Positions 1-7,951 are shown, numbered from the stretch's first letter. The stretch is 14,710 nt of DNA from JBASEY01 sp049652745 (GCA_049652745.1 JBASEY010000008.1:1-14710), one strand, 5' to 3'. Notes: generated by a model not told the origin, from the letters alone. Numbers and translations: made by a program.

Positions 1-1628
1 CCGGTACGTTTACATTCAATTGTGTATCGACTCCGACGCCTGAACCCACGTTCACTCCTGAGCCGCCGACCCCGATTCCGACATCCACACCGGTGCCAGA
101 CACGCCGACACCGGCGCCGACGTTTACGCCGGTGCCTGACACGCCGACGCCTGCTCCGACCTTTACTCCGATTCCCGATACTCCGACTCCGGCGTCGACG
201 TTTACACCAGTGCCCGATACGCCGACACCCGTGCCGACGAATACTCCGGAGCCTACGGCTACACCGACATCACCGTTATCCGATCTGATTTGGGTATCCG
301 ACGCCCAGGGCTGCACAGGAGATGAAATTATTGTAGAAGTACGAATGGCGAACCCTGATACAGATGTCGACGCTTTCTTGATGACGGTGTTGTATGATTC
401 GACGATGCTGGAGTATCAGTCTTGTCAGGCTGGAGATTTGGATCCCGGCTGGACGATGTTCGATTGCTACGAGCCGGAACCGGGTAAAGTCAACATAGGT
501 GGTTTTTCGCTTCCTCCGGTACAAATACCAGCCCATAGTTATGGCATATTGGTTGAATTGGTGTTTACCGTCACTTGTCCGGGATGCGCTTTAGGGGATT
601 ACAGCGCCTTAACGCCGACGGATCTGCGTGACGATTTAATAGATTTTGCGACCGAAGAAGGTATGTTCACGTACGATTGTTTGGTTACTCCAACGCCGAC
701 ATCGACGCCGATTCCAACAGCAACCTTTACCCCTGCTCCTCCAACTGCTACACCAACTCATACACCGGTTCCACCAACGGCTACGCCGACATTTACGCCG
801 GTTCCACCGACCGCTACGCCGACATTTACACCGGTTCCGCCAACGGCTACACCTACTCGTACACCGGTTCCACCGACGGCGACGCCGACATTTACACCGG
901 TTCCGCCAACGGCTACACCTACTCGTACACCGGTTCCACCGACACAAACACCTACGTTCACTCCATTCCCGACATCTACTCCTGTACCTGATACGCCGAC
1001 GCCATACCCGACTTATACACCAATGCCTGACACGCCGACGCCGGAACCGACGAGCACTCCGACATCTGAGCCCACAAATACGCCGGAGCCGTCTGTAACG
1101 CCTACTGTAACCCCGACTGGTGTGCCGCCGACAGCGACACCTACAGCAATACCGCCGACAGCGACACCCACCGGTGTGCCACCGACAGCGACGCCTACCG
1201 GTGTGCCGCCGACCGTCACACCTACACCGGAACCAGATACTCCTACGCCTACGGCGACACCGTCTATTCGGCCTTTAGGAGCCTATCTTGAAATGCCGGC
1301 CGATTATTATTATCGAGGTAATGCCTGTTATGTAAAAACAACGGTTGCCAATGATTCGACGGAACAATACATCGATGTGCCTTTGTTTGTGTTGTTGGAT
1401 TGCTATGGAATGTTCTTCTGGTGGCCTTCGTGGTCCAATGATATCGATTATATACTGATCGATATAGAGCCCATGACAGAAAAAGATTATTGGGTCGTTG
1501 AGCCGTTTATATGGCCGGATGTCGATTCTGCAGCCAGCAATATCTGGTTCTATGCGGTGATGACAGACAGAAAAGTGACTGAGGTTTTCGGCTTGTACGA
1601 TACGTTTGAGTTTGGTTGGGGCTGGTAA
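1..1628 (+). CDS. Secreted cohesin-domain protein with Thr/Pro linkers (5' truncated)
   Basis: The reading frame (codons from base 3) is open to the window edge, so the true start lies upstream. Visible order: a short tail reading GTFTFNCV (3-26); a Thr/Pro linker (27-281); a cohesin-like beta domain (about 282-683) with the typical YDSTMLEY and 'G-x-L..' features and six cysteines; a second Thr/Pro linker of about 190 residues (684-1265); and a C-terminal domain of about 120 residues (1266-1625) ending FGLYDTFEFGWGW. The first tail resembles the end of the complete domain (GMFTYDCLV, also followed by TPTP), so at least two cohesin-like modules were probably present. Cohesin domains bind dockerins in cellulosomes, but they also occur in non-cellulosomal surface proteins, and no dockerin is seen here. 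The cell-surface location is inferred from the composition. The C-terminal domain recurs in the M28-like protein at 10977-13259. The frame stops with TAA just before a strong hairpin. Confidence 0.8.
   Translation, partial: GTFTFNCVSTPTPEPTFTPEPPTPIPTSTPVPDTPTPAPTFTPVPDTPTPAPTFTPIPDTPTPASTFTPVPDTPTPVPTNTPEPTATPTSPLSDLIWVSDAQGCTGDEIIVEVRMANPDTDVDAFLMTVLYDSTMLEYQSCQAGDLDPGWTMFDCYEPEPGKVNIGGFSLPPVQIPAHSYGILVELVFTVTCPGCALGDYSALTPTDLRDDLIDFATEEGMFTYDCLVTPTPTSTPIPTATFTPAPPTATPTHTPVPPTATPTFTPVPPTATPTFTPVPPTATPTRTPVPPTATPTFTPVPPTATPTRTPVPPTQTPTFTPFPTSTPVPDTPTPYPTYTPMPDTPTPEPTSTPTSEPTNTPEPSVTPTVTPTGVPPTATPTAIPPTATPTGVPPTATPTGVPPTVTPTPEPDTPTPTATPSIRPLGAYLEMPADYYYRGNACYVKTTVANDSTEQYIDVPLFVLLDCYGMFFWWPSWSNDIDYILIDIEPMTEKDYWVVEPFIWPDVDSAASNIWFYAVMTDRKVTEVFGLYDTFEFGWGW
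96..251 (+). repeat. In-frame 39-nt tandem repeat (4 copies) in Thr/Pro linker
   Basis: Four consecutive 13-residue units of the form PDTPTPAPTFTPV, with the third slightly and the fourth more strongly diverged (PDTPTPVPTNTPE). Unit length is 39 nt, so gain or loss of a copy keeps the frame. Two more copies of the same unit appear at 987-1064 in the second linker. Confidence 0.85.
738..965 (+). repeat. In-frame 30-nt tandem repeat (about 7 copies) in Thr/Pro linker
   Basis: Units of ten residues, PPTATPT[HFR]TPV, are repeated about seven times, the last one degenerate (PPTQTPTFTPF). Several units are nearly identical at nucleotide level, with alternating Phe and Arg at the variable position, which suggests recent duplication of one- or two-unit blocks. 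This rigid extended linker separates the cohesin-like domain from the C-terminal domain. Confidence 0.85.
987..1064 (+). repeat. Two further copies of the 39-nt linker unit
   Basis: The peptides PDTPTPYPTYTPM and PDTPTPEPTSTPT match the 13-residue unit of the first linker (96-251). The two linkers therefore share a common origin although they flank opposite sides of the cohesin-like domain. Confidence 0.7.
1119..1226 (+). repeat. In-frame 27-nt tandem repeat (4 copies) in Thr/Pro linker
   Basis: Four exact-length units of nine residues, [GA][VI]PPT[AV]TPT, spanning 108 nt. This is a third repeat period within the same protein (39, 30 and 27 nt), all multiples of three. Confidence 0.85.
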
Positions 1629-1631
1629 TAC

Positions 1632-1679
1632 CAGCGAAAAGAGCTGAGCGGTTCAATCGCTCAGCTCGCCGCTGTTTTT
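1632..1679 (+). terminator. Rho-independent terminator, probably bidirectional
   Basis: A perfect 10-bp stem (GAGCTGAGCG at 1641-1650, CGCTCAGCTC at 1658-1667) with a 7-nt loop lies 12 nt after the stop codon of the cohesin-domain gene. An outer CAGCG/CGCTG pair (1632-1636, 1670-1674) can extend it past a bulge, and five T residues follow (1675-1679). On the minus strand the stem is followed by TTTT, so it could also stop readthrough from the convergent operon, although that operon's last stop codon is about 370 nt away. Confidence 0.8.
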
Positions 1680-2046
1680 AAGCGCTTTTTCCTAATATAG
1701 GCTTAGAACGATACAAGTGTAAAAACCCCGTTTTGAGCCCAAATCCCCTTCGCAAGCTCTTGAAATCAAAACATCGATTTCCAGAAAAATTACTTTTTAC
1801 ACCTACATCAAGAATGCCGATCCAAGAGATTGCATAAGCGATTTGCGAATTGTTGGTCATATTGGTTGCTTGCTGTCTTATTGAATACTCAGATGATCGG
1901 GTGACGGATCGAAGCTACGTCCAGGAAGAGAGAATTCTCAGCTTAAAGGAATGCCTTGAAGCTGTAACGGTATGAGAGAGTATATGATGAAACTTCAAAT
2001 CAAATTGCAAACATTGCTTGACACCAACATGATTTTCGTCAGGTGT
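1680..2046. other. Intergenic stretch between convergent genes, with a nested inverted repeat
   Basis: No convincing gene. The notable structure is a nested inverted repeat: GTGTAAAAA (1717-1725) pairs with TTTTTACAC (1794-1802), and inside it GTTTTGA (1730-1736) pairs with TCAAAAC (1766-1772). A 60-codon minus-strand frame (1678-1860) covers it, but there is no recognisable protein family and no clear ribosome binding site. Further right are a palindrome GAGAATTCTC (1930-1939) and a short inverted repeat TTGAAG/CTTCAA (1956-1961, 1993-1998). The stretch could be a decayed mobile element or REP/MITE-like repeat. Nothing in it is diagnostic. Confidence 0.35.
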
Positions 2047-4734
2047 TTATTTTCGACGCAACTGGTTTTCGATGGATTCAAGAAGATAGTCGGGATTCAG
2101 CGGTGTGTGGTCTAAGTTTATATCCAGCGCGTCGCATACGGCGTTGACAATTGCGGGGGTGGCTGCAAGCATCGCCGGTTCACCCAGGCCTTTTGCCCCC
2201 AATGGTCCATCGGGATCGGGTGTGGGTAAAAAAATCACCTGTATTTCCGGAAGGTGATCGATGCGGGGTATAGGATAGTCGGCAAACCCAGTGACTTTTG
2301 GAATTCCTTTAACGACAATATAATTTTCCGATAAAGCCATACCTGCAGCCATCATAATGCCGCCGGTTACCTGGCTTTCCGCTAATTGTCGATTGATGAT
2401 CGTTCCAGAATCGTGTGCCGAGACGATTTTTTCCAGTATAACGTCTCCGGTCGATCGATTGACTTTTACGCGTGCGGCTGTTGCGGAAGTTGCGTAAGAT
2501 TTATATGTATCACCTTGGCCATCTTCGATCCGAAGGGCTTCTGAATTCATCAGATAACGGGCTTTCACCGTGATTGGTTCCTGTGGAGAGGGATTAGAGC
2601 TTATAAGAGCCGATAGTTTTTTGCAGGCGTTGAGAACGGCATTTCCCGTGACGTAGGTTTGCCGGGATGCGACGGTGGAACCGCTGTCCGGAGTCAGCGC
2701 CGTGTCACTTGTCGTGACGGTGATTGTTGAAAAAGGCACTTGGAGAATTTCAGCGGCAATTTGGGCGAAAATGGTTTTGGCTCCCTGGCCGTAATCGACT
2801 GCGGATGTGCGAATTTCGAAGGAGCCGTCTGGATATCTGATCAATTCGACCTGGCCTTTATCCAGGATATCGTTACCATAGCCGATACCATAAAAAGAAG
2901 CGCCGAGGCCGACACCGATCGACCAGCCGGATTTGTCTCGGCGGGTACCGCGGTTAGGGCCTGTCCAAGGTAGTGCTGCAGCGGCAGCGTCGAGCAGATC
3001 GGCGATAGGAGTGATATACTGCAAAACTTGTCCTGTGACGGTTTTTGAGCCGGGCCGCAACCCGTTGATTTTTCTAAATTCGAGAGGATCGATGTTTCGG
3101 GCGCGGGCAATTCTATCCATGTGGCGTTCAGCCGCAAGGTGCGCTTGAACAGCGCCGAAGCCACGCATGGCCCCGGAGAATGCGTTGTTGGTATAAACCG
3201 ATATTCCATGAACAGTCGCGTCAGGAACTTGATAGGGGCCGGTTGCGTGAACAGCACATTTTCTTAAAATATTCGGCGCCCACGATGAATAGGCGCCTGT
3301 ATCGGCGAGAATAGTGATTGATTGACTGGATATCTTGTTGCTCTTATCCACCGAGGATGTATGTGTTATCCGCATGGGATGACGTTTCGTCGTTATATGG
3401 AACGATTCTTTCCGATTCAGAGTGATTTTGACCGGACGGCCGGTCAGCCAGGCACCCAGAGCCGTCAGTGCCGATACAAAAATGTCTTCGCGTTTCCCAA
3501 AAGCGGCTCCCGTATGCTTTTCGAGAACTCTTACCTTTTTCATTTCTTTGGGATGGAGACCCAAAACACGGAGAATTTCCAAGCGGTCAAAAAATACGTT
3601 CTGGGATGGCGATACAACAACAAGGACATCATCTTCAATCCAGGCGACCGCAGTTTCCGGTTCCAGAAGAGCATGTTCTATAAACGGTGTTGAAAACGTA
3701 TCGGTATAGTCAGATGTTTCCGAGATTGATTCATGCGATATATCCTGTTTTTGGATTTTTATTTCAGCCGCACGGTTACCTGTGTCATAAAGAGTGATCG
3801 TATTGGATTTCAAGGCAAGTTGAGGGTCGAAAAGTGCGGGAAAAGGCTCGATCACAGATGTTATGGCTGCTGCTGAGCGTCGAGCGAAATCAAGGGTTTC
3901 AGCCAGAACAAGCGCTATTGCATCACCAGAAAAACGAATTCTGTCTTTGACGAGCAACGGTCGATCCTGCCGCCACCGACCGATACCGTTTTGCCCGGGT
4001 ATATCCCGTGAGGTGATGATGCGCACAACGCCCGGAACTTGCATAGCAGCCTGGGTATTTATCGATTTCAAGACACCGCTGGGAACAGGCGACCAAACGA
4101 CAGCGCCGTAAAGGCATGATTCAGGGTAAAGATCATCGGTAAAATGAGCGGTGCCGGTGACTTTGGCATGTCCATCGATGCGGAGTGTTCCGACATCAAT
4201 CGGTATTTCTCGAGAGTTTTTATCGGAGGTATTCAGTTGAGCGGCGGCTTTCAGAATTGCATCCTCGATGGGTTTATACCCGGTACACCGGCATAGGTTT
4301 CCCTTAAGAGCGTCTCGTATCGCTTTCCTGTCCGGATTTTTATTTCGGAGAAGCAAGGCGTACGCCGCCATTATCATGCCTGGGGTACAAAATCCGCATT
4401 GAACAGCGCCGGTTTCCAAAAACGCCGATTGTAAAGGATGCAGAGTTCCATCGTCGGTTTGTAAGCCCTCGATTGTGGTGATGGGTTGGTCACCGATAGT
4501 TTTCATGAGAACTCTACATGATCTGACCGGCTTGTCGCCCAGTAATACTGTACAAGCGCCGCAGTCTCCGGTATTGCAGCCGCGTTTCGCACCGGTCAGA
4601 AATAATTTTTGGCGTAACACATCCAGCAGGCAGTCCGTTTCTCTGGCCTCGACGACATGCCGGCGGTTGTTTAAAGTCAAAGTAAATATTTTTTTATCTG
4701 ATGGCCGCATAAAAGGTGTTTTAGGAGCATCCAT
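2047..4734 (-). CDS. Molybdenum hydroxylase, 2Fe-2S + molybdopterin fusion (aldehyde oxidoreductase/xanthine dehydrogenase family)
   Basis: The protein has 895 residues, close to Desulfovibrio gigas aldehyde oxidoreductase Mop (907). The N-terminal plant-ferredoxin-type domain carries Cys53, Cys58, Cys61 and Cys73. The following [2Fe-2S] domain has Cys113, Cys116, Cys148 and Cys150 (QCGFCTPG and GNLCRCTGY). The rest is the two-part molybdopterin-binding region, with AFGKRED, GAMRGFG and, near the end, AKGLGEPAML, in which Glu852 fits the conserved catalytic base. There is no FAD domain, so electrons from hydroxylation of an aldehyde or N-heterocycle must leave to another protein. No Tat or Sec signal is seen, so it is probably cytoplasmic. 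It is the last gene of a three-gene operon, 15 nt after the upstream stop. The ribosome binding site is weak, which suggests translational coupling; Met9 is an alternative start. Substrate unknown. Confidence 0.9.
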   Translation of the reverse strand: MDAPKTPFMRPSDKKIFTLTLNNRRHVVEARETDCLLDVLRQKLFLTGAKRGCNTGDCGACTVLLGDKPVRSCRVLMKTIGDQPITTIEGLQTDDGTLHPLQSAFLETGAVQCGFCTPGMIMAAYALLLRNKNPDRKAIRDALKGNLCRCTGYKPIEDAILKAAAQLNTSDKNSREIPIDVGTLRIDGHAKVTGTAHFTDDLYPESCLYGAVVWSPVPSGVLKSINTQAAMQVPGVVRIITSRDIPGQNGIGRWRQDRPLLVKDRIRFSGDAIALVLAETLDFARRSAAAITSVIEPFPALFDPQLALKSNTITLYDTGNRAAEIKIQKQDISHESISETSDYTDTFSTPFIEHALLEPETAVAWIEDDVLVVVSPSQNVFFDRLEILRVLGLHPKEMKKVRVLEKHTGAAFGKREDIFVSALTALGAWLTGRPVKITLNRKESFHITTKRHPMRITHTSSVDKSNKISSQSITILADTGAYSSWAPNILRKCAVHATGPYQVPDATVHGISVYTNNAFSGAMRGFGAVQAHLAAERHMDRIARARNIDPLEFRKINGLRPGSKTVTGQVLQYITPIADLLDAAAAALPWTGPNRGTRRDKSGWSIGVGLGASFYGIGYGNDILDKGQVELIRYPDGSFEIRTSAVDYGQGAKTIFAQIAAEILQVPFSTITVTTSDTALTPDSGSTVASRQTYVTGNAVLNACKKLSALISSNPSPQEPITVKARYLMNSEALRIEDGQGDTYKSYATSATAARVKVNRSTGDVILEKIVSAHDSGTIINRQLAESQVTGGIMMAAGMALSENYIVVKGIPKVTGFADYPIPRIDHLPEIQVIFLPTPDPDGPLGAKGLGEPAMLAATPAIVNAVCDALDINLDHTPLNPDYLLESIENQLRRK

Positions 4735-4749
4735 ATCAGGTGGTAAGTA

Positions 4750-6312
4750 TTATTGTCGTTGTTTTTTTTGTTGGAAAAAATGCTCCAGCGGCGTTATTCC
4801 CGGTTCGGTTTGTTTCAGTATTCTGTGTGATTGGATATGACGATTGATGGTTTCTGATTGATCCATAAAGCTGTGGATCATGTATTGAGGGAAAAAGCCG
4901 AACCAAAGAATCAGCGCTGTCAGGGGGATGAGAATTCGGCCGGGTGTAAGATTATCTGCCGGATTGAAGCCGGCGACAAGAGGCGAGGGTTTTCCGGTAA
5001 AAATTTTCTGAAACATCCACAGTGATCCAGTAGAGAGAATCAGGAAGGCGGCGAGAGCGATAAATGCCCAGACGGGTTGTATTTGGATGACGCCGGCGAT
5101 AATCAGAAAGAGCCCCGAGAACATGCTCAAACCCGGGATTCCGGACAGGGCCATCACACATGTTATGGCTATAATGCTGATCAGGGGGAATTTGTGGCGG
5201 ATACCGGTGACATCCTGCATTAGATCTGTTTCGGTCCGCGATGTGATCCAGTTGATGGCAAGGATCAGAATAGACATGGTTGGAATAAAATTGGCTGCGG
5301 TCAACAATGCGCCGACAAAGCCTGTGTCGTTCAGGGTAAAGAGTCCCAGCAGCATCAATCCGGAATAGCTTTGTGTGGCGAATCCCAATCGGTGCAGCAG
5401 ATGAGGATTCATCAGTGCCACCATGGCACCGTATATCATGGATAACAATGCGGCGAATATGGCGTATTTATTGAATTTGATGCACATATCCGGGCACAGA
5501 GGTAGACAGATGCGAAGCATGGTGTAAATACTTGTTGCCAGTCCCGTGGGGATCAGGAAGGCGGAAATAGTTGCAGGAAATTCAGTTATTGCGTCTATCA
5601 ACCAGGTATGGAATGGGAACAAGGCCATGCGGATAGCCAGGCAAACAAGAGTAAGGGCAAACAGCCAAAGTTGTGCTGATTCCGGGATAGGTAAGCGTGA
5701 TATTGTTGCCATATCAAACCCTTGGAGCCCGGATTTACTGAAATGCATAAAATGTGCTAGGCCGAGAGCGCCGGCAAGGAGTAAAAGTGAAAGCAGATGG
5801 AAGATAAAAAAAGAGATTCGGCCTGATGCATATTTTTTATCGGCGTGCCTGGAATCGACAAAAAATGGAACGATCAGCCAGGTTCCCCAGGCAAACAGCA
5901 AGGACAAGGCATCGCGAGCCAAGAAAACGCCGATAGCTCCGGAAAAAATGATCAGAATACATGATAGTCGTTTCCAGGAAGGGCGCGGTTCGATAAACAT
6001 CATATAGACCAAGCCGGTCAACATTGTCAGTGTTGTCATCATTATCATCCAGCCGGCAAAACTGTCTAAAACGAGGTAAGCGTTCAGTTGGAGGTTGGGA
6101 ATCCAAGATTTTGTCGCAGATATTGGGTTTATGGCTTGTGTGCGCCATGGAAAGATGGTCGTGCCGGACTCAATCACCATGATGCAAACAGCCAGCGAAA
6201 CGGCAATCGCTATCCATCCAGACAGGATGATCTTTTTCCTGGTGAACACTCCAATGGCAATGGCGCCCAGAAAAGGTAAAAGAGGTAACCAGAAAAGAAA
6301 AGCTGTATTCAT
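4750..6312 (-). CDS. NuoL/M-like polytopic membrane protein lacking proton-path residues (second gene of operon)
   Basis: A very hydrophobic 520-residue protein (NuoM is 509) with the antiporter-type fold. The N-terminus FWLPLLPFLGA, the motif VLDSFAGWM (81-89), PFHTWLIDA (233-241) with nearby PATISAFL, HRLGFATQSYSGLMLLG (307-323) and LSGIPGLSMFSGLFLI (389-404) all match conserved NuoL/M/N segments. The functional residues differ by eye alignment: the TM5 Glu is Gly143 (AWGTW), the TM7 Lys is Arg228, the TM8 Lys is Ala259, the 'SHG' His is Asn341, and the 'GEF' Glu is Leu401. It should sit in the inner membrane with roughly 13-14 helices and a charged tail of about 40 residues, but proton pumping looks doubtful. 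It starts 4 nt after the previous stop, behind a good AAGGAA ribosome binding site (about 6320-6326). Confidence 0.8.
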   Translation of the reverse strand: MNTAFLFWLPLLPFLGAIAIGVFTRKKIILSGWIAIAVSLAVCIMVIESGTTIFPWRTQAINPISATKSWIPNLQLNAYLVLDSFAGWMIMMTTLTMLTGLVYMMFIEPRPSWKRLSCILIIFSGAIGVFLARDALSLLFAWGTWLIVPFFVDSRHADKKYASGRISFFIFHLLSLLLLAGALGLAHFMHFSKSGLQGFDMATISRLPIPESAQLWLFALTLVCLAIRMALFPFHTWLIDAITEFPATISAFLIPTGLATSIYTMLRICLPLCPDMCIKFNKYAIFAALLSMIYGAMVALMNPHLLHRLGFATQSYSGLMLLGLFTLNDTGFVGALLTAANFIPTMSILILAINWITSRTETDLMQDVTGIRHKFPLISIIAITCVMALSGIPGLSMFSGLFLIIAGVIQIQPVWAFIALAAFLILSTGSLWMFQKIFTGKPSPLVAGFNPADNLTPGRILIPLTALILWFGFFPQYMIHSFMDQSETINRHIQSHRILKQTEPGITPLEHFFQQKKQRQ

Positions 6313-6316
6313 ATAA

Positions 6317-7846
6317 CTATTCCTTTACGATGGTTTTTTCGTTTCGCGTCGGTGTCGGCTGTTGATGTTGTCTGCCCATAAAAGACAGGTCAAAAAGCCA
6401 TAACAGCCGGCCCCAGGTGCACAATAACCTGGGGATGGTATGGGTTAAAAAGAAATTCCATCCTGATTCCAAAATCAAAAAACCATCAGCAATCTGTTGT
6501 ATAGGCCATGCTATTCCATAATAAATGATTTTGTGGGTACCGAAGAAACTATAGGCCAGCCATCCCAGAGAAGATGAAAATGCGGGGTCATCGGACATTT
6601 CCGATCGGGAAAATCTAAAAATCCGAAAAGCAGGGATAGCATATAAAGAAAGAACGATGCTGAGTACTAGAGGATGAAAGTTTGTTCGATTAAATTGAGA
6701 CAGTATGATTACAGATAGAAAGGGTAAGATGATACCGAGAGTTTGAATGTATCGGCCCCAACGAATATGGAACTGGAAATCCAGAAGCCGGCCAAGGCCA
6801 AAAACAAATAAGGAGGGATATAAAATGAGCAGAAAGGTGGAAACGGGAATGAATTCCGGAATAAATACTACTCCCATCAACATGCCTGAACAGGTGACGG
6901 CAAGCCAGAGCATGGTCAATTTGCCTCCTTTTTGGCTGAAAACAGCCATAAAAGATATACAGATTGACAGTATGGCAATAGCCAGAGCGATATATTTTAT
7001 GCCGGGAACAAATTGAAAAAGCCACTGATACCGTTCTAAAACAATTACGTTTGAAGGCAGAATCATCACATAAATGAACAATGCGTTGAAGATATTCATT
7101 TCGCGAGTATCGGAAAGCCAAGACGAAAAGGGGATCAATCCTAGACCGGGGATAACGGCGAGAAGCAGAAAAAAACAAGCAAGGAAGATTGTGTTTAAAA
7201 CTGCTGCAACAGGCGGTGTGCCGATCAATGATCTGACAATCAGACTCAGGGAATCAGGAAAAACGGAATAAGACAAACGTCCTGTTAAGGCATAAAGCAG
7301 AAGTGAGGCCGACATCATCAGAAAAACCGATATCATCAATGTGGTGAAGCTAGACGACTGCCGGTTGCTGGATGATCGTTCGACATTTGTTGTCATCAAT
7401 AAAATTGCCGATAACGTGATACCCCATCCAATTGCTCCACTGATCAAAGAACCGGAAAGAAAAAAGAAAGCCAATCCGGCCAAGATCATCTGATGAACGG
7501 CATAATCAACAGGTTTTTGATTGGAAGGGCTTTTAAAGGCAAGCAAGTTGATAATAAAAGAAAAAACGGTTAACAGAATCAGCCATCGGAGTGAGATAGA
7601 GTCTGCAAGGAGCGAAAAAGACAAGGCTTCCGAAGTTCTAGGCAATAAAAAAAGTTGGTTCAATTGATATTCATAAGGCATCGAAAGACGCTCAAAAAGC
7701 GCAAGGTTTAAAACAAGCAACAGTGAAAAAGCGGCGGACACAAATGACACATATTTCGAAAACCAGGCACGTGTATCTCGATATTGAAAATCCAGCAAAA
7801 ACAATGCGCTCAAAAAAGGTATGAGCGGTATCAATAATAGTTGCAT
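6317..7846 (-). CDS. Divergent NuoL-like polytopic membrane protein lacking proton-path residues (first gene of operon)
   Basis: A 509-residue, strongly hydrophobic protein. The N-terminus MQLLLIPLIPFLSALFL, the motif LLADSISLRW (79-88) and IPFSSWLSD (238-246) with NALFIYVMI place it in the complex I antiporter-like family (NuoL/M, Mrp, hydrogenase and Dab relatives). It is more diverged than its neighbour. By eye alignment the TM5 Glu is Gly142 (GWGITLS), the TM7 Lys is Gly234, the 'ALIHAA' His is Ile258, and the TM12 'HAFFK' block is replaced around residues 339-343 (LLILY). The fold is therefore recognisable but the charged axis is missing. It is the promoter-proximal gene of a three-gene operon with a second NuoM-like protein and a molybdenum hydroxylase. 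The ATG has a GGAG-type ribosome binding site. The role could be a scaffold, membrane anchor or electron-transfer docking unit (inference). Confidence 0.75.
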   Translation of the reverse strand: MQLLLIPLIPFLSALFLLDFQYRDTRAWFSKYVSFVSAAFSLLLVLNLALFERLSMPYEYQLNQLFLLPRTSEALSFSLLADSISLRWLILLTVFSFIINLLAFKSPSNQKPVDYAVHQMILAGLAFFFLSGSLISGAIGWGITLSAILLMTTNVERSSSNRQSSSFTTLMISVFLMMSASLLLYALTGRLSYSVFPDSLSLIVRSLIGTPPVAAVLNTIFLACFFLLLAVIPGLGLIPFSSWLSDTREMNIFNALFIYVMILPSNVIVLERYQWLFQFVPGIKYIALAIAILSICISFMAVFSQKGGKLTMLWLAVTCSGMLMGVVFIPEFIPVSTFLLILYPSLFVFGLGRLLDFQFHIRWGRYIQTLGIILPFLSVIILSQFNRTNFHPLVLSIVLSLYAIPAFRIFRFSRSEMSDDPAFSSSLGWLAYSFFGTHKIIYYGIAWPIQQIADGFLILESGWNFFLTHTIPRLLCTWGRLLWLFDLSFMGRQHQQPTPTRNEKTIVKE

Positions 7847-7892
7847 TTCAATCTCCGCTAATCAACCTGGCCGGTTTTTCGACCGCTGAATA

Positions 7893-7921
7893 ATTTTATC
7901 GGAGACTGGCAGGAAAATCAA
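7893..7921 (-). promoter_or_regulatory. Sigma70-type promoter of the membrane protein/molybdenum hydroxylase operon
   Basis: On the minus strand, TTGATT (7916-7921) and TAAAAT (7893-7898) are separated by exactly 17 nt, with a leader of about 40 nt to the ATG at 7846. It lies between the stop of the regulator gene (7952) and the first operon gene, so the operon can be transcribed independently of the regulator. Predicted by eye only. Confidence 0.55.
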
Positions 7922-7951
7922 AACAGATAGAAAACCCTGATTTTAAGGTTC

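Noticed and set aside
738..965. Possible CRISPR array from the regular repeats
   Set aside because: The repeats are contiguous, with no unique spacers, and encode an in-frame Thr/Pro linker of a larger protein.
22..1219. Long Arg/His-rich, Gly/Val-rich and Ser/Tyr-rich reading frames on both strands over the repeats
   Set aside because: They are frame-shifted or antisense readings of the Thr/Pro repeat codons, with low-complexity products and no independent support.
2021..2046. ACACC/GGTGT hairpin as terminator of the molybdenum hydroxylase operon
   Set aside because: A 5-bp stem with a 16-nt loop and no T-run on the minus strand; too weak to call.
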